The position numbers were made by a program, and so were the translations under genes. 64,000 nt of DNA from Obelidium mucronatum (Eukaryota; Chytridiomycota; Chytridiomycetes; Chytridiales; Chytriomycetaceae), in assembly GCA_025765595.1 (NCBI GenBank), contig JAIVFH010000064.1, forward strand, positions 1 through 64,000, written 5' to 3'. Within the stretch, counting starts at the first letter, position 1. Each line of letters begins with the position of its first letter. The notes under the pieces are model-generated. The model worked only from the letters and a program-made list of their open reading frames with translations, made no database searches and was not told the DNA's origin. This document shows positions 45,271-55,826 of this stretch, piece by piece.

Positions 45271-48200
45271 TCAGCGTTTCGAAATAATTGACTTTTCGTC
45301 CTCGCACCGCCCGAGGTTAACGCGTTTAGCTTTGTTGCTCCTCCGCCTACTGCCTCCGCCGCCGCCGCCACCACCTCCTTCGTTCAAATGTTCCACAGAA
45401 CCTCGTCGACTTATAGACTGTCTAAACTTTTGCGTGGTTTCGGTTTTCGGTATACGGTAATACTCAGCCGAAAGTGTTGGTTGAAGCTGTTCAACAGATC
45501 CACGATGACTGCTACTGCTCCCAATACTAGTCCCAAAAGTATGTTTATCAGTTTTCGGAAGCCTGAAAAAGTCGCTCTTGGAAGCATCAAAGTTGGATGA
45601 AAGTAGTGCATTCATACTTGCTCCGCGACTTGGAGTTGTAGGAGTCGGTCTGTCGCTCTGGGTTTGGGTAATCGGACTTTCGGCTGCAGACCGCATGGTG
45701 CTTGAGCGACTGACGGTTTTTTTGGAAGGTATTGGTACCGGTGGGGCTGGCGTTGGTATCGGAACAGGTGGTGGGGCTCGACGGTCTGATTTTTCCAATG
45801 ATGAGTTCGATCGTTGGAGCGGAGAGTGTGGGTTGTTGCTGTTGCTGTTTATGTTGCTATAGTGACCATAATTTTGAGACAGCTGGCCGAGACCTGGGAG
45901 TTGTGGTGGCGACACTGTCTTTTGGGGTTGCTGTGCTGTTGGTTCTGATTTCTCGTCATGGTTTGAAATGTTTGAGCTTTCAATGGCTTTCAAAGGCGAT
46001 GGCGCAATTCGATTACAAGCTGGTTCCTGATTATGCTGAGGCTGGGCAACTGCTGTTGCAGTTACTGCAGGAAGTGGCAGCACAGGCTGTTGCACAGATA
46101 CTTCTGGAGAAATAGCACGTGGGGCTAATGCCTTCAATTCCTTGTCGAGAATATTTGAAGTAAGAGAAGGTGTGCGAGCAACGGGAGGTGGGAGTGGCGC
46201 GACATTAGCTGAAGGGACAGCAGCCGCTGATGAAGAAGCATGCAATTGTGGCAGTTCATCAGGTCTCGGCACTGCAAAAAATAAGCATATAAGTCAGATT
46301 AATAATCTTGACTTGCATGTGTTTACCTTCTTGCATGCTTATATCGCCATTTGATAAAGCAGTTATTAATCGAGTATTTGTCATAGAAGCCGACGAGACT
46401 GTCATCATTGGTGCATTTAATCGGGATACAGGAACACCAAGTCCCTCGGAACCAGCAGCTGCAGGATTTATTGGTGGTGGCGGAGGTGGTCCTTTTGATC
46501 GTTTGTGTGATGAGGATTTCTTGTGCCGATGTTTTTTTGCCAGGGGTTCTACTTCCCCCACAAGATCAGCAGGAGGTGCCGAGGGAGAAGTCGGATCTAT
46601 TGCATCATCAGGTGGTACTTTTGAGGATTGCCGTTTCTTTTTCTTGTGTTTCTTTTTAGGTGATGGTGGTGGTTGGTCATTGGTTTCAGGATTTATGGGA
46701 GAACCATTGGTCATGATTGAAGTAATCATAAAAGGAGTAGATATAGCGCCATTCGGCGGCGAAGCGGCAGTTTCAATTTCAATAACTATGGGGATATCCG
46801 GTTTCTCGATTTGTGGAAGCTCTTCAGGTTTATGCACTCGTTCTTCCAAAACGCTTTTTTCTACAGATTTGACAGTACTCGTCCGAATAAAAACAAAAGA
46901 GGGTATATTTGCTGGATTTTCAGCGGTCTCAGTGGTCGCATCGGTATCAAACTCGTCGCTCGGTCCCAGAGTTCCTAGTGTTGTGCTCAGACGTATCCCG
47001 GAGCGAAGTATCAGTCGTATCAATTTGATGCAAAATCAAAGCAGCTTGTGAAATCATTACTTTTTCGTCCTGAGAAGATAAACCATTGAATTCTTCCTGG
47101 CTTTCTTCTGGATGGATTCGAGTCATGGATTTGGGGAACGTGTTTACAAGCCTTTTGGATATGGATAATCGAGGTTGTAGGGAAGGAACCATGAGAAGGG
47201 AGGAAAGGGAAGTTGATCCCCGTTGGTTTTCCTCGATTCTGACGGGAGGGAGGTTCGACAATAGGTATTTCGACAGAAGACAATAATGATTTTTCGGGTT
47301 CTTCTTCCATGAAAGAGTTTGTGGATTCATTTACTGCTGCTGATACCACCGAAGCAACGTTTTCAGATTCATTGCGTAGTTGGACTGAGGGAGAAGGTAT
47401 CCCAAATGTGACCGAACCGTCATCATCCTCAAATCTGAATGGCAACTTTGCCTTATGTTCCGATCCCAAATAGAAATACAGCGTCCCCATAAATTTCGTG
47501 CAAAATTCAAGCCCTCTCCATAGCTCTGTTTGACACTTTGCAAGTTTTGTCCGTCTAAAAACTCGGTTTTCAACAAGAGTCTTGTCCAATTTATGTCTCA
47601 TTGCTTCTGTGGCGTGGCTAGACGGAGGGGCGTTGGGTTTACTTATAATGGAGGGTCTCTTGGCGTCGATTCGCGGTTCATCTTGGCTTGATTTGCTGAA
47701 AAAGTTGGTTTTCCCGGTCGCTACAGCTAGCTTCTTTACTTGGTCCAAGGCAAGCTTCTCTCTTTCATTGACATTGAATAAAGTCCGTTCGACGTATTGC
47801 AAACAATTTTGAACAACCATAAGTGGTTTCGCTAGATTGAGGTTGTTTCCAGGATTTGCTTCTGCCATGGGAGAAGTCTTGAGTATATCCATCCAGCCCT
47901 TCAACATGCTTATGTAATCACGTTTACTGACGACGTGAGCTGGCGCCGTTCCATCCGCCATCTCATAGAAGCTGAAATTCCTTACTAATGCATGACAATG
48001 GCCGTCATGTGTCAACCATTCAATACATGCTCTCACATGATTCAATTCATTCTCACGCAATTCGAGCCACAGTTTGAGAGAAATCTGCGATAAATAGTGC
48101 CACCTCTTCAAAAGTTTCAATCGATGTTTGCAAATGACAATATTGGTTTCAGGGTTCTGGAAAATCAAGAGTTTTTGTTGTTTGGAGGCAAAGGCCTGAT

Positions 48201-49206
48201 CCGATTGGGCAGTCACTGATCGTCTTCGTGCAGAAATTCTGGATTCGGATCCATCTACCTCGAAAGTTTTCAGTTTGGCGGCGGCACCAACGGCGTTTGC
48301 TTCAGCAACGGCTTTTGCATAATAGACACATATCCGTTTCATTCTTTCAAATACGTGAGAGAATTTAGTCCACATTCCGCTTTCGGCCAAGAATAGAGAA
48401 TGAAATGATTCCACTAGCTTGGCGTCTCGTTCTTCGCTGAGCCGCAGCCATTTGGAGTGCTCCAGCTTGATCAACTCATCCAGCAAAGCGCGTGCATTTA
48501 TTTCGGCCGCAAAGTCAAGCTGCGTCAATGCCAGTGAATATATCTTCCGGATCGACGCATCTCTTGTTCCGCCGCCCTTTCCTCTTGTCGTTGATGCGCG
48601 ACGGGGTCAGATCCATTGTGCTGTTTGACCTCTTCATGATTTGCGCATTTTCCGAGTTTCTGCTTCACTTCTCTGAACAGTTTTTGCTGAGCGGCGACGC
48701 GTTTGATGGCATCGTGGTGTTCGCGCTGCAGCGCCAGCATCTCGGCTAGCACCAGCGAATGCAAGTCGACTGCTTCGATAAAGTCGCGCGCCACGACGGC
48801 CAGCTCCGTTGCGGCGAGCGACAGGTTCTTGAATGCTTTTGCAAACGGAATGTCGCGTTCGTCCTGGAGGAGTGTCAGCTCGAACGAAACAAAGAAGAAG
48901 AAGAAAGAAAGAAAGAAGAAGAAAGAAACAAAGAAAGAAAGAAGAAACCTCCGCCCACAGCGCGCCCGCAAAGCAGCTCTTGTCGAGCGCATCCGCCAGC
49001 CGCACAACAGTCTGCCGCCACGCCGCACACGTCGCCAGCGCCGCCCGCGCGCGCTGCTTGGACGCCTTCGACGCCGCGACCTGCTCGAGCGCCGCGGGCG
49101 GCGAGGGCGACAACGAAAGGGAAAAGGCGCTGCCCATCTTTTCTTTCGTCTTCGACAAATTGTCAAAAACTGTAATCGGATCTGATCTGAAAGATGGCCG
49201 CTCCAT
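45271..49206 (-). CDS. BAR-like domain protein with proline-rich tail
   Basis: Likely membrane-curvature or cytoskeletal adaptor. Exons: 49206-48949; 48863 to about 48651; about 48519-47046; about 46977-46327; 46271-45271; roughly 1200 residues. The first 450 residues are helical and heptad-rich (ALEQVAASKASKQRARAAL; LALQREHHDAIKRVAAQQKL; LDELIKLEHSKWLRLSEERD), which fits a BAR/F-BAR-like dimerisation module. No signature motif fixes the subclass. The rest is disordered: Lys-rich KKKHKKKKR, polyproline GPPPPPPINP and PPPVPIPTPAPPVPIP (candidate SH3 or profilin ligands), and repeated RRGSVEHL / HRGSVEQL with an xFRLPKT / YYRIPKT partner. The exon 2-3 boundary is inferred. The first intron has a (TTTC)n tract. 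The start could instead be the Met at 49137. The 5' end overlaps the IMP2 start on the other strand. Confidence 0.62.
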
Positions 49207-49833
49207 GGCAAAAAACTAGAATGCTGCTGCTCTCAATCGCTCCCTTTCTGTGCGTCAAGGAGTTTGTCGTGTCGGTATCGCCAATCAACGGCAAGAGCAT
49301 GTGTCCCACCCTCAATCCAGATACTCTCAGGCACGACCAACGGGACTGGGGTTAGCACTTTGTCAAAAACATTCATCAATCAATCAATCCATTCGGATGT
49401 GCTTCTGACGTTTATTATTATTATTTGTGATAAACATGTAGTGCTCCTCGATAAGCTGGCTGTTCAGCGAGAACGCATTTCTCACGGAGATGTAGTCACT
49501 TTTACCGCCCCGCATGACCCAGAGTTAACTCTTGTGAAGCGTGTCATTGCTTTAGAGGGAGATGTTGTTCATACCAGACCGCCACCTTCTTTGAAATACG
49601 AATATCCTGAAAAGAATCTAAAGTTTACCCCTCCACCACGATTCGTTAAAATACCGAAAGGCCATTGCTGGGTGGAGTCGGATGAAAGTTATCGTGGAAT
49701 CGATTCAAATGTTTTCGGTCCTATTCCCATAGCGCTTATTGAAGCTCGTGTCAAGTATATTGTTTGGCCAATCGAGAGGATGGGGGAAGTGCCGAAACGC
49801 TTTTCTTTGAGTAAAGTTGATTATAGTTTTTGA
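49194..49833 (+). CDS. IMP2: Mitochondrial inner membrane protease subunit 2
   Basis: Type I signal peptidase family serine protease that removes inner-membrane sorting signals on the intermembrane-space side (Imp2/IMMP2L). Exons 49194-49350 and 49442-49833 join in phase (182 residues). An N-terminal hydrophobic anchor (MLLLSIAPFLCVKEFVV) is followed by the catalytic Ser in INGKSMCPTLNP, the ISHGDVVTFTAP strand, the catalytic Lys in LVKRVIALEGD, and the conserved GHCWVESDES and DSNVFGPIPIALI boxes, ending with a WPIERMG-like stretch. Length and order fit the family. Its start codon lies inside the first codons of the divergent BAR-like gene (overlap 49194-49206), and its stop overlaps the end of the converging kinase-like gene by about 13 nt. 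Confidence 0.92.
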
Positions 49834-50900
49834 TTGTGTTTGTGTGCCCAGTGGCAAAGGTAGAAGGCCACATGAAGGAAGTCACATTCGTTTTGATACG
49901 TTGCCGTAGGCAGCTCATTCGTTTGTAGCCGAATTAACAGCCATGGATGGAGTATCGCCTGAAGACAAGACAAGCGACACTCGGGGTTTGGTTCCAGCAA
50001 ACGCGCCAGAAAGTCACGAAAGTTTGGCGAATGATTCTTGACAAGATCCCAATCTATACCCCCAATCTTTTTCAATCGCAGTAACTTTTCTGGCTTCGTT
50101 GCGCCGTGGAATGGCGTATGTCCCGTGGCAGATCCAAAGTTCAACGTGGACAAAGTTGAAAAAGTTCAACGTGGCCACCGCCATAAATGACGTTGGTACT
50201 ATTCAAATCACCATGAATGATTTTTTTGGATCCAAGAATCTCCTATCATGTTGTGACAATTAATGAGGATGTTTCCAAGCCACATACAATTTATACAATA
50301 CCTGGAGCAGTGCAAGAAGCTGGACAGCCCAGTCTCTTGTCACATCCTCTGAAACAGCACCAGCTTTAGTGACATGGGCGCTCAAGATCGGTCCAGAAAG
50401 AAGCTCGATGATGATGTATACATTATCATCACCGAGGCGAGATTCCTTCAGCATACCAAGTACAGTAACCTCACTTGAGCCTTCAAATGAAGATTGCTTG
50501 ATGACCTTCTTTGCGAGTTCCGCAGAAGTCGACTTGGCAGTGACGTGGAATATTGACGATGTGGTTCCAGAGCCCAGCAATGACCCAAGGATATAATCGC
50601 TCTCCACGACAGGATATGTCATCACCTTCGGCCTGACCTTGTGGAAATGGAAAACCTTGGCTGATCCAAAGCTGACTTGGGCTCCATGTATCAAGACGCA
50701 TTTTTCACCAAATGCCAGGCTCGTTACGCCAACGGTCTGCAATGAAGTTTAAAAAAAACCTGGTTAACAATATCAACCGTTTGTTCTAAACTTACAACTC
50801 CTTCCTCGCAAGAGCATTTAATCATCATAAATTCAAGACGGTTAGGCCAGTCACAATTTCAATGGGCTGGATGATAGTTGCATCTAAGTATACTGAAAGA
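49821..50900 (-). pseudogene. FHA-kinase-like gene, probably decayed
   Basis: Minus strand. An FHA-like segment (EFMMIKCSCEEG spliced to SLAFGEKCVLIHGAQVSFGS) precedes a protein-kinase N-lobe: DYILGSLLGSGTTSSIFHV, a Lys in LAKKVIKQ, then VYIIIELLSGPI. Intron 50301-50243 leads to the catalytic loop IIHGDLNSTNVIYGGG (HGDLN in place of HRDLK). A 14-nt word (AAAGTTCAACGTGG, at 50136 and 50161) is duplicated at the activation segment and breaks the frame just before NFGSATGHTPF, an NFG where DFG is expected. A C-lobe follows (FRDFLARLLEPNPECRLSCL...HPW). Domain order resembles Rad53/Chk2, but the altered loop, NFG and frame break suggest a pseudokinase or pseudogene. The 5' end is not defined. Confidence 0.55.
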
Positions 50901-50904
50901 AACC

Positions 50905-51440
50905 GTTCCTAACAACAAAAATTCTTGACCGAGTCAATACCGGGAAGAGCAACATCTCCATGTTGTCCTTCGGTCGTGAATTTATAGACTGCCTAGGACT
51001 CCTTCAGAAGAAGGAAGACGGCAGAACCGCCATAAGCTGGAGTAAACTTTGCAAAGTACTTCGACTTGTCAATAGGATTCTCAACAGGAGGCTCGTGTGA
51101 ATTTGATGTCACTGAAAATTGGTAAAGTTTTTAGTCAAAAGTAGGAATTACACCGTGCGAAGCATACATATTTGAATAAGCGGTTGAATAACTTGTATCA
51201 AAGGTCGTATAATTTCGACATCAATGACGATCTGCTAGATGATAATAGAATTTAGCTTGATGATGTACATGATTGGATGTACGAATCAGACCTGTTTCTT
51301 AGCGGGACGGTGACTTCAATCACTACAGGCTTAATCTGCAGTGCAAGATATGCCTCAATCTGCCTCATAACAGATAATTGCAAGACTTGCTGAATCTTCG
51401 TGGTAGACAGCAGTTTGGACAATAGTACTACAGCCTAATA
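50905..51440 (-). other. Coding-like minus-strand pieces of unknown function
   Basis: Several open, protein-like pieces flanked by plausible splice sites read downward on the minus strand: about 51420-51300 (VLQLSVMRQIEAYLALQIK then PVVIEVTVPLRNR), about 51240-51170 (IVIDVEIIRPLIQVIQPLIQ), about 51115-50995 (DKSKYFAKFTPAYGGSAVF) and about 50990-50860. A TAG interrupts the third piece near 50993. The alternating Ile/Val/Pro pattern suggests beta-rich repeats. These may be 5' exons of the FHA-kinase-like gene or remains of another gene. Confidence 0.25.
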
Positions 51441-51623
51441 TGCCACTCAAAATTGGATTGGACACATTGCGTGATCATTCTTGTCAATGTCGATTCTTTT
51501 GATTGATATCTGATTCTACAAATAGCTGTACATTGCATTGATCAGAATGCTTAATAGAAGTGGCAGCTTTTAGCTTTGTTCAATATCAGGGTTGTTCACA
51601 GTGCCTTTTCATCCTTCTTTGAT

Positions 51624-51690
51624 GTTTTGTTTACATTCTCTTGTTGTTTTGTTTACATTCTCTTGTTGTTTTGTTCACATTCTCTTGTTT
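51624..51690. repeat. 22-nt tandem repeat, three copies
   Basis: GTTTTGTTTACATTCTCTTG units begin at 51624, 51646 and 51668; the third has one change. A short hydrophobic open frame here is a by-product. The surrounding interval, about 51440-51898, holds no gene that I can support. Confidence 0.9.
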
Positions 51691-51898
51691 TGTTCAGTTG
51701 AGCATGAGGCTCATCTATCTGCTTCAGCCTTCAGGACTTGCATCCCAGTTGTTGGCGCTTCAGAAGCACATTTCAATCGACTCAAAACCCAAAACGCCTC
51801 TATCGTCTTTGTGTCACAGGTTGGCAACATTGCCATCAACGGTGTAGCGACTCATATAAAGTTAGATTTAGGTTCTCAAATTCCAGTTTACTTCAGCT

Positions 51899-53508
51899 TC
51901 AGATTGACCACTCCCCTGGCACAGAATGGGCCAACTCAATTTCCAAATGCCCCTTCACAGCTGACCCGACATTGGTGAAGTCCAACAAAAAAGTATCATG
52001 ACCAAACACCCCATCTATCTCAAAATGTGTCACCATTGTGTTCCCAGCGGCCTTCAAACAAGTGGCGATCTCTTTCTGTTGCCAAGATGGAATCAGAAAA
52101 TCGGATTTCACTCCGATGACTAACGACGGGCATTGGATCGTCGACATTCCTTTGGAGAGATGGGCAGTATGCATGTAATCTGTAACCGTTTTTTCCTCCA
52201 TGAGTTGCGCTTCTTCTCGAGCAGAGAGTTTCTTCACTTCCGGTTGTGGTGCGGTTTGGATATCATTGGGATCCGTCAATGGTCGCTCCGTCATATCAAA
52301 CATATCCATCGCTCTCGAGATGTAAATTAATGAGTTGGCATCGTATTGCCCCACCCACTTGTTGCCCTGTTTTTTAATCCTGTCAACAAAGTCAACCCAT
52401 TGTTTGGATTCAATCTTACCTGATGCTTGCAAGTAAGATTCAATTTGAAAGTCCGTTTTCAGGACTTGGCTTTGATTTTGGATTCGCTCTTTTGCGACCA
52501 AAGCGCAATTCCCACTCTGGTCCCGATCGGTAAGTGATTGTTCCAATCTGTCTAGCCAACTTGAGAAAATAGTCAGATCACCCAAAATATGTACAATGAA
52601 AAAAGGAAGTTAATAAAAGCACTCACACTCAGTCCTTTCGCTGGAATAACACCGTGGTCGTAGTACTTGCCACCCATCCAATCAGGATCACTCATCAACA
52701 CTTGCCGTTGGGCATGTCTCAGAGCAATTGAGTAAGGATGCGTTCTGGCACATCCAGATATAGAAATGATTCTTCCAACGCGGTCTGGGAACAGAGAAGC
52801 AGCTGCCAATGACAACATTCCACCCATCGAACTTCCCACTACCGCATGAACTCTGTCCACGCCCATATAATCCAGCATTCGAAATTGAGCACGAACCATA
52901 TCCCAGAGAGTGACCATTGGAAAATTAACCGCATATCGGACTTGTCGGCCTTCCTTTTCTGATGCAATAGGATCAATCGAAGAGGGCCCCGTCGATCCAT
53001 AGCATCCACCAATTACGTTCGTACATATGATGTGAAATTTGTTGGTATCAAGGGGTAATCCGGGACCTGTAGAAGAAGCAATTCAGTGGCTGTTTTTAGA
53101 ACTGGAAGAACACCCACCAATGAACTTCTCCCACCACCCATCCTTCCGATTCCCAAAATGACTCTTTGCATGGCTTGAAGCGCTTAACCCCGTTGTCAAT
53201 AGAATCACATTGTCTTTCCGTTCGTTCAACTGGCCCCATGATTCGTATGCGATTTCGAATCGCGGCAAGACGCCTCCCAGATGCAGCTTAAATGGTTTTT
53301 CATGGGAATAGAGTTGGTATGGTTCCTGTTTTGGCGATGCAGCAGGAATAGGCGGTGGAGGGGTCATCGTCATTTGAGTATTTGGTGCAATGGAAGCTTG
53401 AGGCTTTGCTGAAGTTGTTATAGCCTTCACCAATCGGTATGAAATCAATCGATTTCGGTTGGAAGCGCATAATGACGGCAGGCGATGTTGTAAATACAGC
53501 AGGCGCAT
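51899..53508 (-). CDS. MET2: Homoserine O-acetyltransferase, copy 1, with a +1 shift
   Basis: Transfers acetyl from acetyl-CoA to L-homoserine in methionine synthesis; alpha/beta-hydrolase fold. The start at 53508 gives a basic, mitochondrial-type N-terminus ([20 protein letters not shown]). Conserved blocks: [44 protein letters not shown], nucleophile [34 protein letters not shown], then [20 protein letters not shown], acid [12 protein letters not shown] and His in [12 protein letters not shown]. Exons are separated by introns near 53117-53069, 52623-52563 and 52430-52378. Compared with copy 2, one extra A in an A-run (complement of 52456-52459) shifts the frame between the RSGPEWE and DFQIESYL blocks. 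Unless this is a sequencing error, the enzyme would be truncated before its catalytic Asp and His. Confidence 0.85.
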
Positions 53509-53697
53509 TGGTTGGTTACTTGAGAGTAAAATAATTGCGCAATCGATTCGTGTTTTGAAATCAAGTTTATTGGTTAAATTACAGATATTTCTAAAATTGA
53601 AGATGCACTTCAAAACGGTGCCGGTATTACTTGAACAACGATGATTGTGGTTTACTTGTGAGTCAAGTATCTGGGGATAACAAATGGAGCATGGCTT

Positions 53698-55572
53698 TTA
53701 GAAGATGATTTCTTCGTCGTTGTCGGTTTTCACTGTCTTTGCTGGTTCGGATTTTGCATTTGAATATGAGACCACGATCTGCTCTGGCAGAATATCTGAA
53801 GAGGCCTTTGGCTTGGCAGCCAACTCAACAGGAGAATCGTCCTGTTTCAAGTCGGTCGTCACTGTCGGTAGAACAGGGAAGGGAATCTCCAAATGTCCTT
53901 TGACAGCCGACCCAACATTGCTGAAGTCAAGCAAGAAAGTATCATGACCAAACACGCCATCAATTTCAAAGTGCGACACTTTCTTATTTCCAGCAGCTTT
54001 AAGACAAGTAGCAATCTCCATTTGCTGCCAAGATGGAATCAGGAAGTCGGATTTGACACCGATTACCAGCGTTGGACATTTGATTGTTGACATCCCTTCA
54101 GTGAGATATTGGGTATGCATATAGTCCGTTGTTGCCTTTTCATCAAGCAACTCGGCACTGTCTTCGTGATCTGATACAGGCGCATTTTGCAAGTTCGGGT
54201 CGAAGAGAGGCCGCTCAGTCATGTCAAACATGTCCATGGCTCGTGAAATGAATATCAAGGAATTGGCATCGTATTTCCCTATCCACTTGTTACCCTGTCG
54301 AATAAAGACGTATAAATAATTTAAAGAAGAATATTTTTTCCGCCTGAACACACCTGATGTTGTAAGTACGATTCAATCATGAAGTCCGTTTGAAGCCCAG
54401 GTTTCGATTTCGGATTCGCACGCTTCCGTCCAAATCTCATTTCCCATTCAGGACCCGATCGATACGTGATGGTTCCAATCTGTCGAGCCAACTATTGGTG
54501 GAAATAAAATTCAACCATGTTTAAACTCAATGTAATCGCCTAAACAAACCACATAAAGATAGAAACATACACTCAAACCCTTCTCTGGAATCACACCATG
54601 TTCATAATAGTTTCCGCCCATCCAGTTCGGATCACTCATTAGGACTTGCCGTTGGGCGTGCCTCAATGCGATGGAGTACGGGTGTGATCGAGCTGCCGCA
54701 GAAATCGATACCGCACGCTGAACTCGATCCGGGAATAATGCTGCCGCTGCAAGAGATTGCATTCCACCCATAGAGCTTCCAACAACAGCGTGAACGGTAT
54801 TGACTCCCAAGTGATCCAGTAACCGGAATTGCGCACGCACCATATCCCACACTGTAACCATTGGAAAATTGATTCCATATCGAACAGATCTACCGGCTTC
54901 TTTTGATGCAACAGGATCAATCGATGAAGGACCAGTGGAACCATAGCAACCGCCAATTACATTTGTACAGATAATGTGAAACTTGTTGGTATCAAGGGGC
55001 AATCCAGGCCCTGTTTAGAAGCTTCTTAGCCACCAATGGTCTAGTGCCGGTTCGGCGGTTTAAATTTGACAGTCCTCACCAATAAACTTTTCCCACCATC
55101 CATCTGATCTGTTGCCAAAGTGGCTCTTTGCATGACTAGAAGCACTGAGACCAGTAGTCAAGAGAATAACATTGTCCTTCTTGTCGTTTAGAGTTCCCCA
55201 TGATTCGTATGCAATCTCAAACGATGGCAATGTTCCCCCCAAGTGCAGCTTGAAGGGGCTTTCGTGCCGATACAACTGGTACGGTAACAGCCTTTGATCA
55301 TTGAGATTTCTCGCTGGAGCGTAGCTAGGCGGACTACCATGGATGTCCCTTCGTTGAGTGATAACTGTTCCCACACCGCATGCCGTTGCTTGCTGAGTCT
55401 GGTTGCTGACGTTGGCAGCCATGTTTTCACGGCGGCAACTCGAACACTTTGAATCGCCGTTCTTTTCGCTGAAGCGATTACTGCATTCATCATTGTTTTT
55501 ACTCTTTTTTTTTGTTTTTTTGGCTTTGTTGCTTGCCAGATCGCGCAATCTGAAAAATTTCGAATCGTCCAT
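53698..55572 (-). CDS. MET2: Homoserine O-acetyltransferase, copy 2
   Basis: Tandem paralogue of copy 1, same strand. All blocks are in frame: [51 protein letters not shown], nucleophile [61 protein letters not shown] spliced (intron about 54354-54293) to [20 protein letters not shown], Asp in [16 protein letters not shown] and His in [15 protein letters not shown]-terminal tail of about 60 residues that copy 1 lacks extends to the stop codon at 53698. The N-terminal 100 residues are poorly fixed: the main frame offers starts at 55572 and 55425, while another frame (from 55493) encodes an amphipathic presequence-like peptide. A small extra intron could link that peptide to the body. Confidence 0.9.
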
Positions 55573-55826
55573 GTTGTTTCAAATACAATATTCCCACAAT
55601 ATTCCTTGCTGCAATAAAAGACAATAGTATTAATCTTTTACAACAGTCTATTCGATGCATTATGCTTCGATCGTGTTTATTTTTACGGAAAAGCGCGTTC
55701 TGACTACGGAAATCGACTTTATGTGAAACCATAAGCACGTCCTTTTTTAGATACAATAGCTTTTCTCAGGATAGGCACTTGCGTGCATGCTTGGTTGCAC
55801 CATCGTCTGAGAAAACCAAAAAAAAA
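55573..55826. promoter_or_regulatory. Intergenic region between divergent MET2 copy 2 and AVT copy 1
   Basis: About 250 nt lie between two divergent genes, so it presumably contains both promoters. It is A/T-rich with no motif I can name. Regulatory role inferred from position only. Confidence 0.35.

Noticed and set aside
48703..49219. Plus-strand Arg/Lys-rich frames over the BAR-like gene's 5' end
   Set aside because: They read through a (GAAA)n tract and the antisense of a helical coding exon; the minus-strand exons join in phase.
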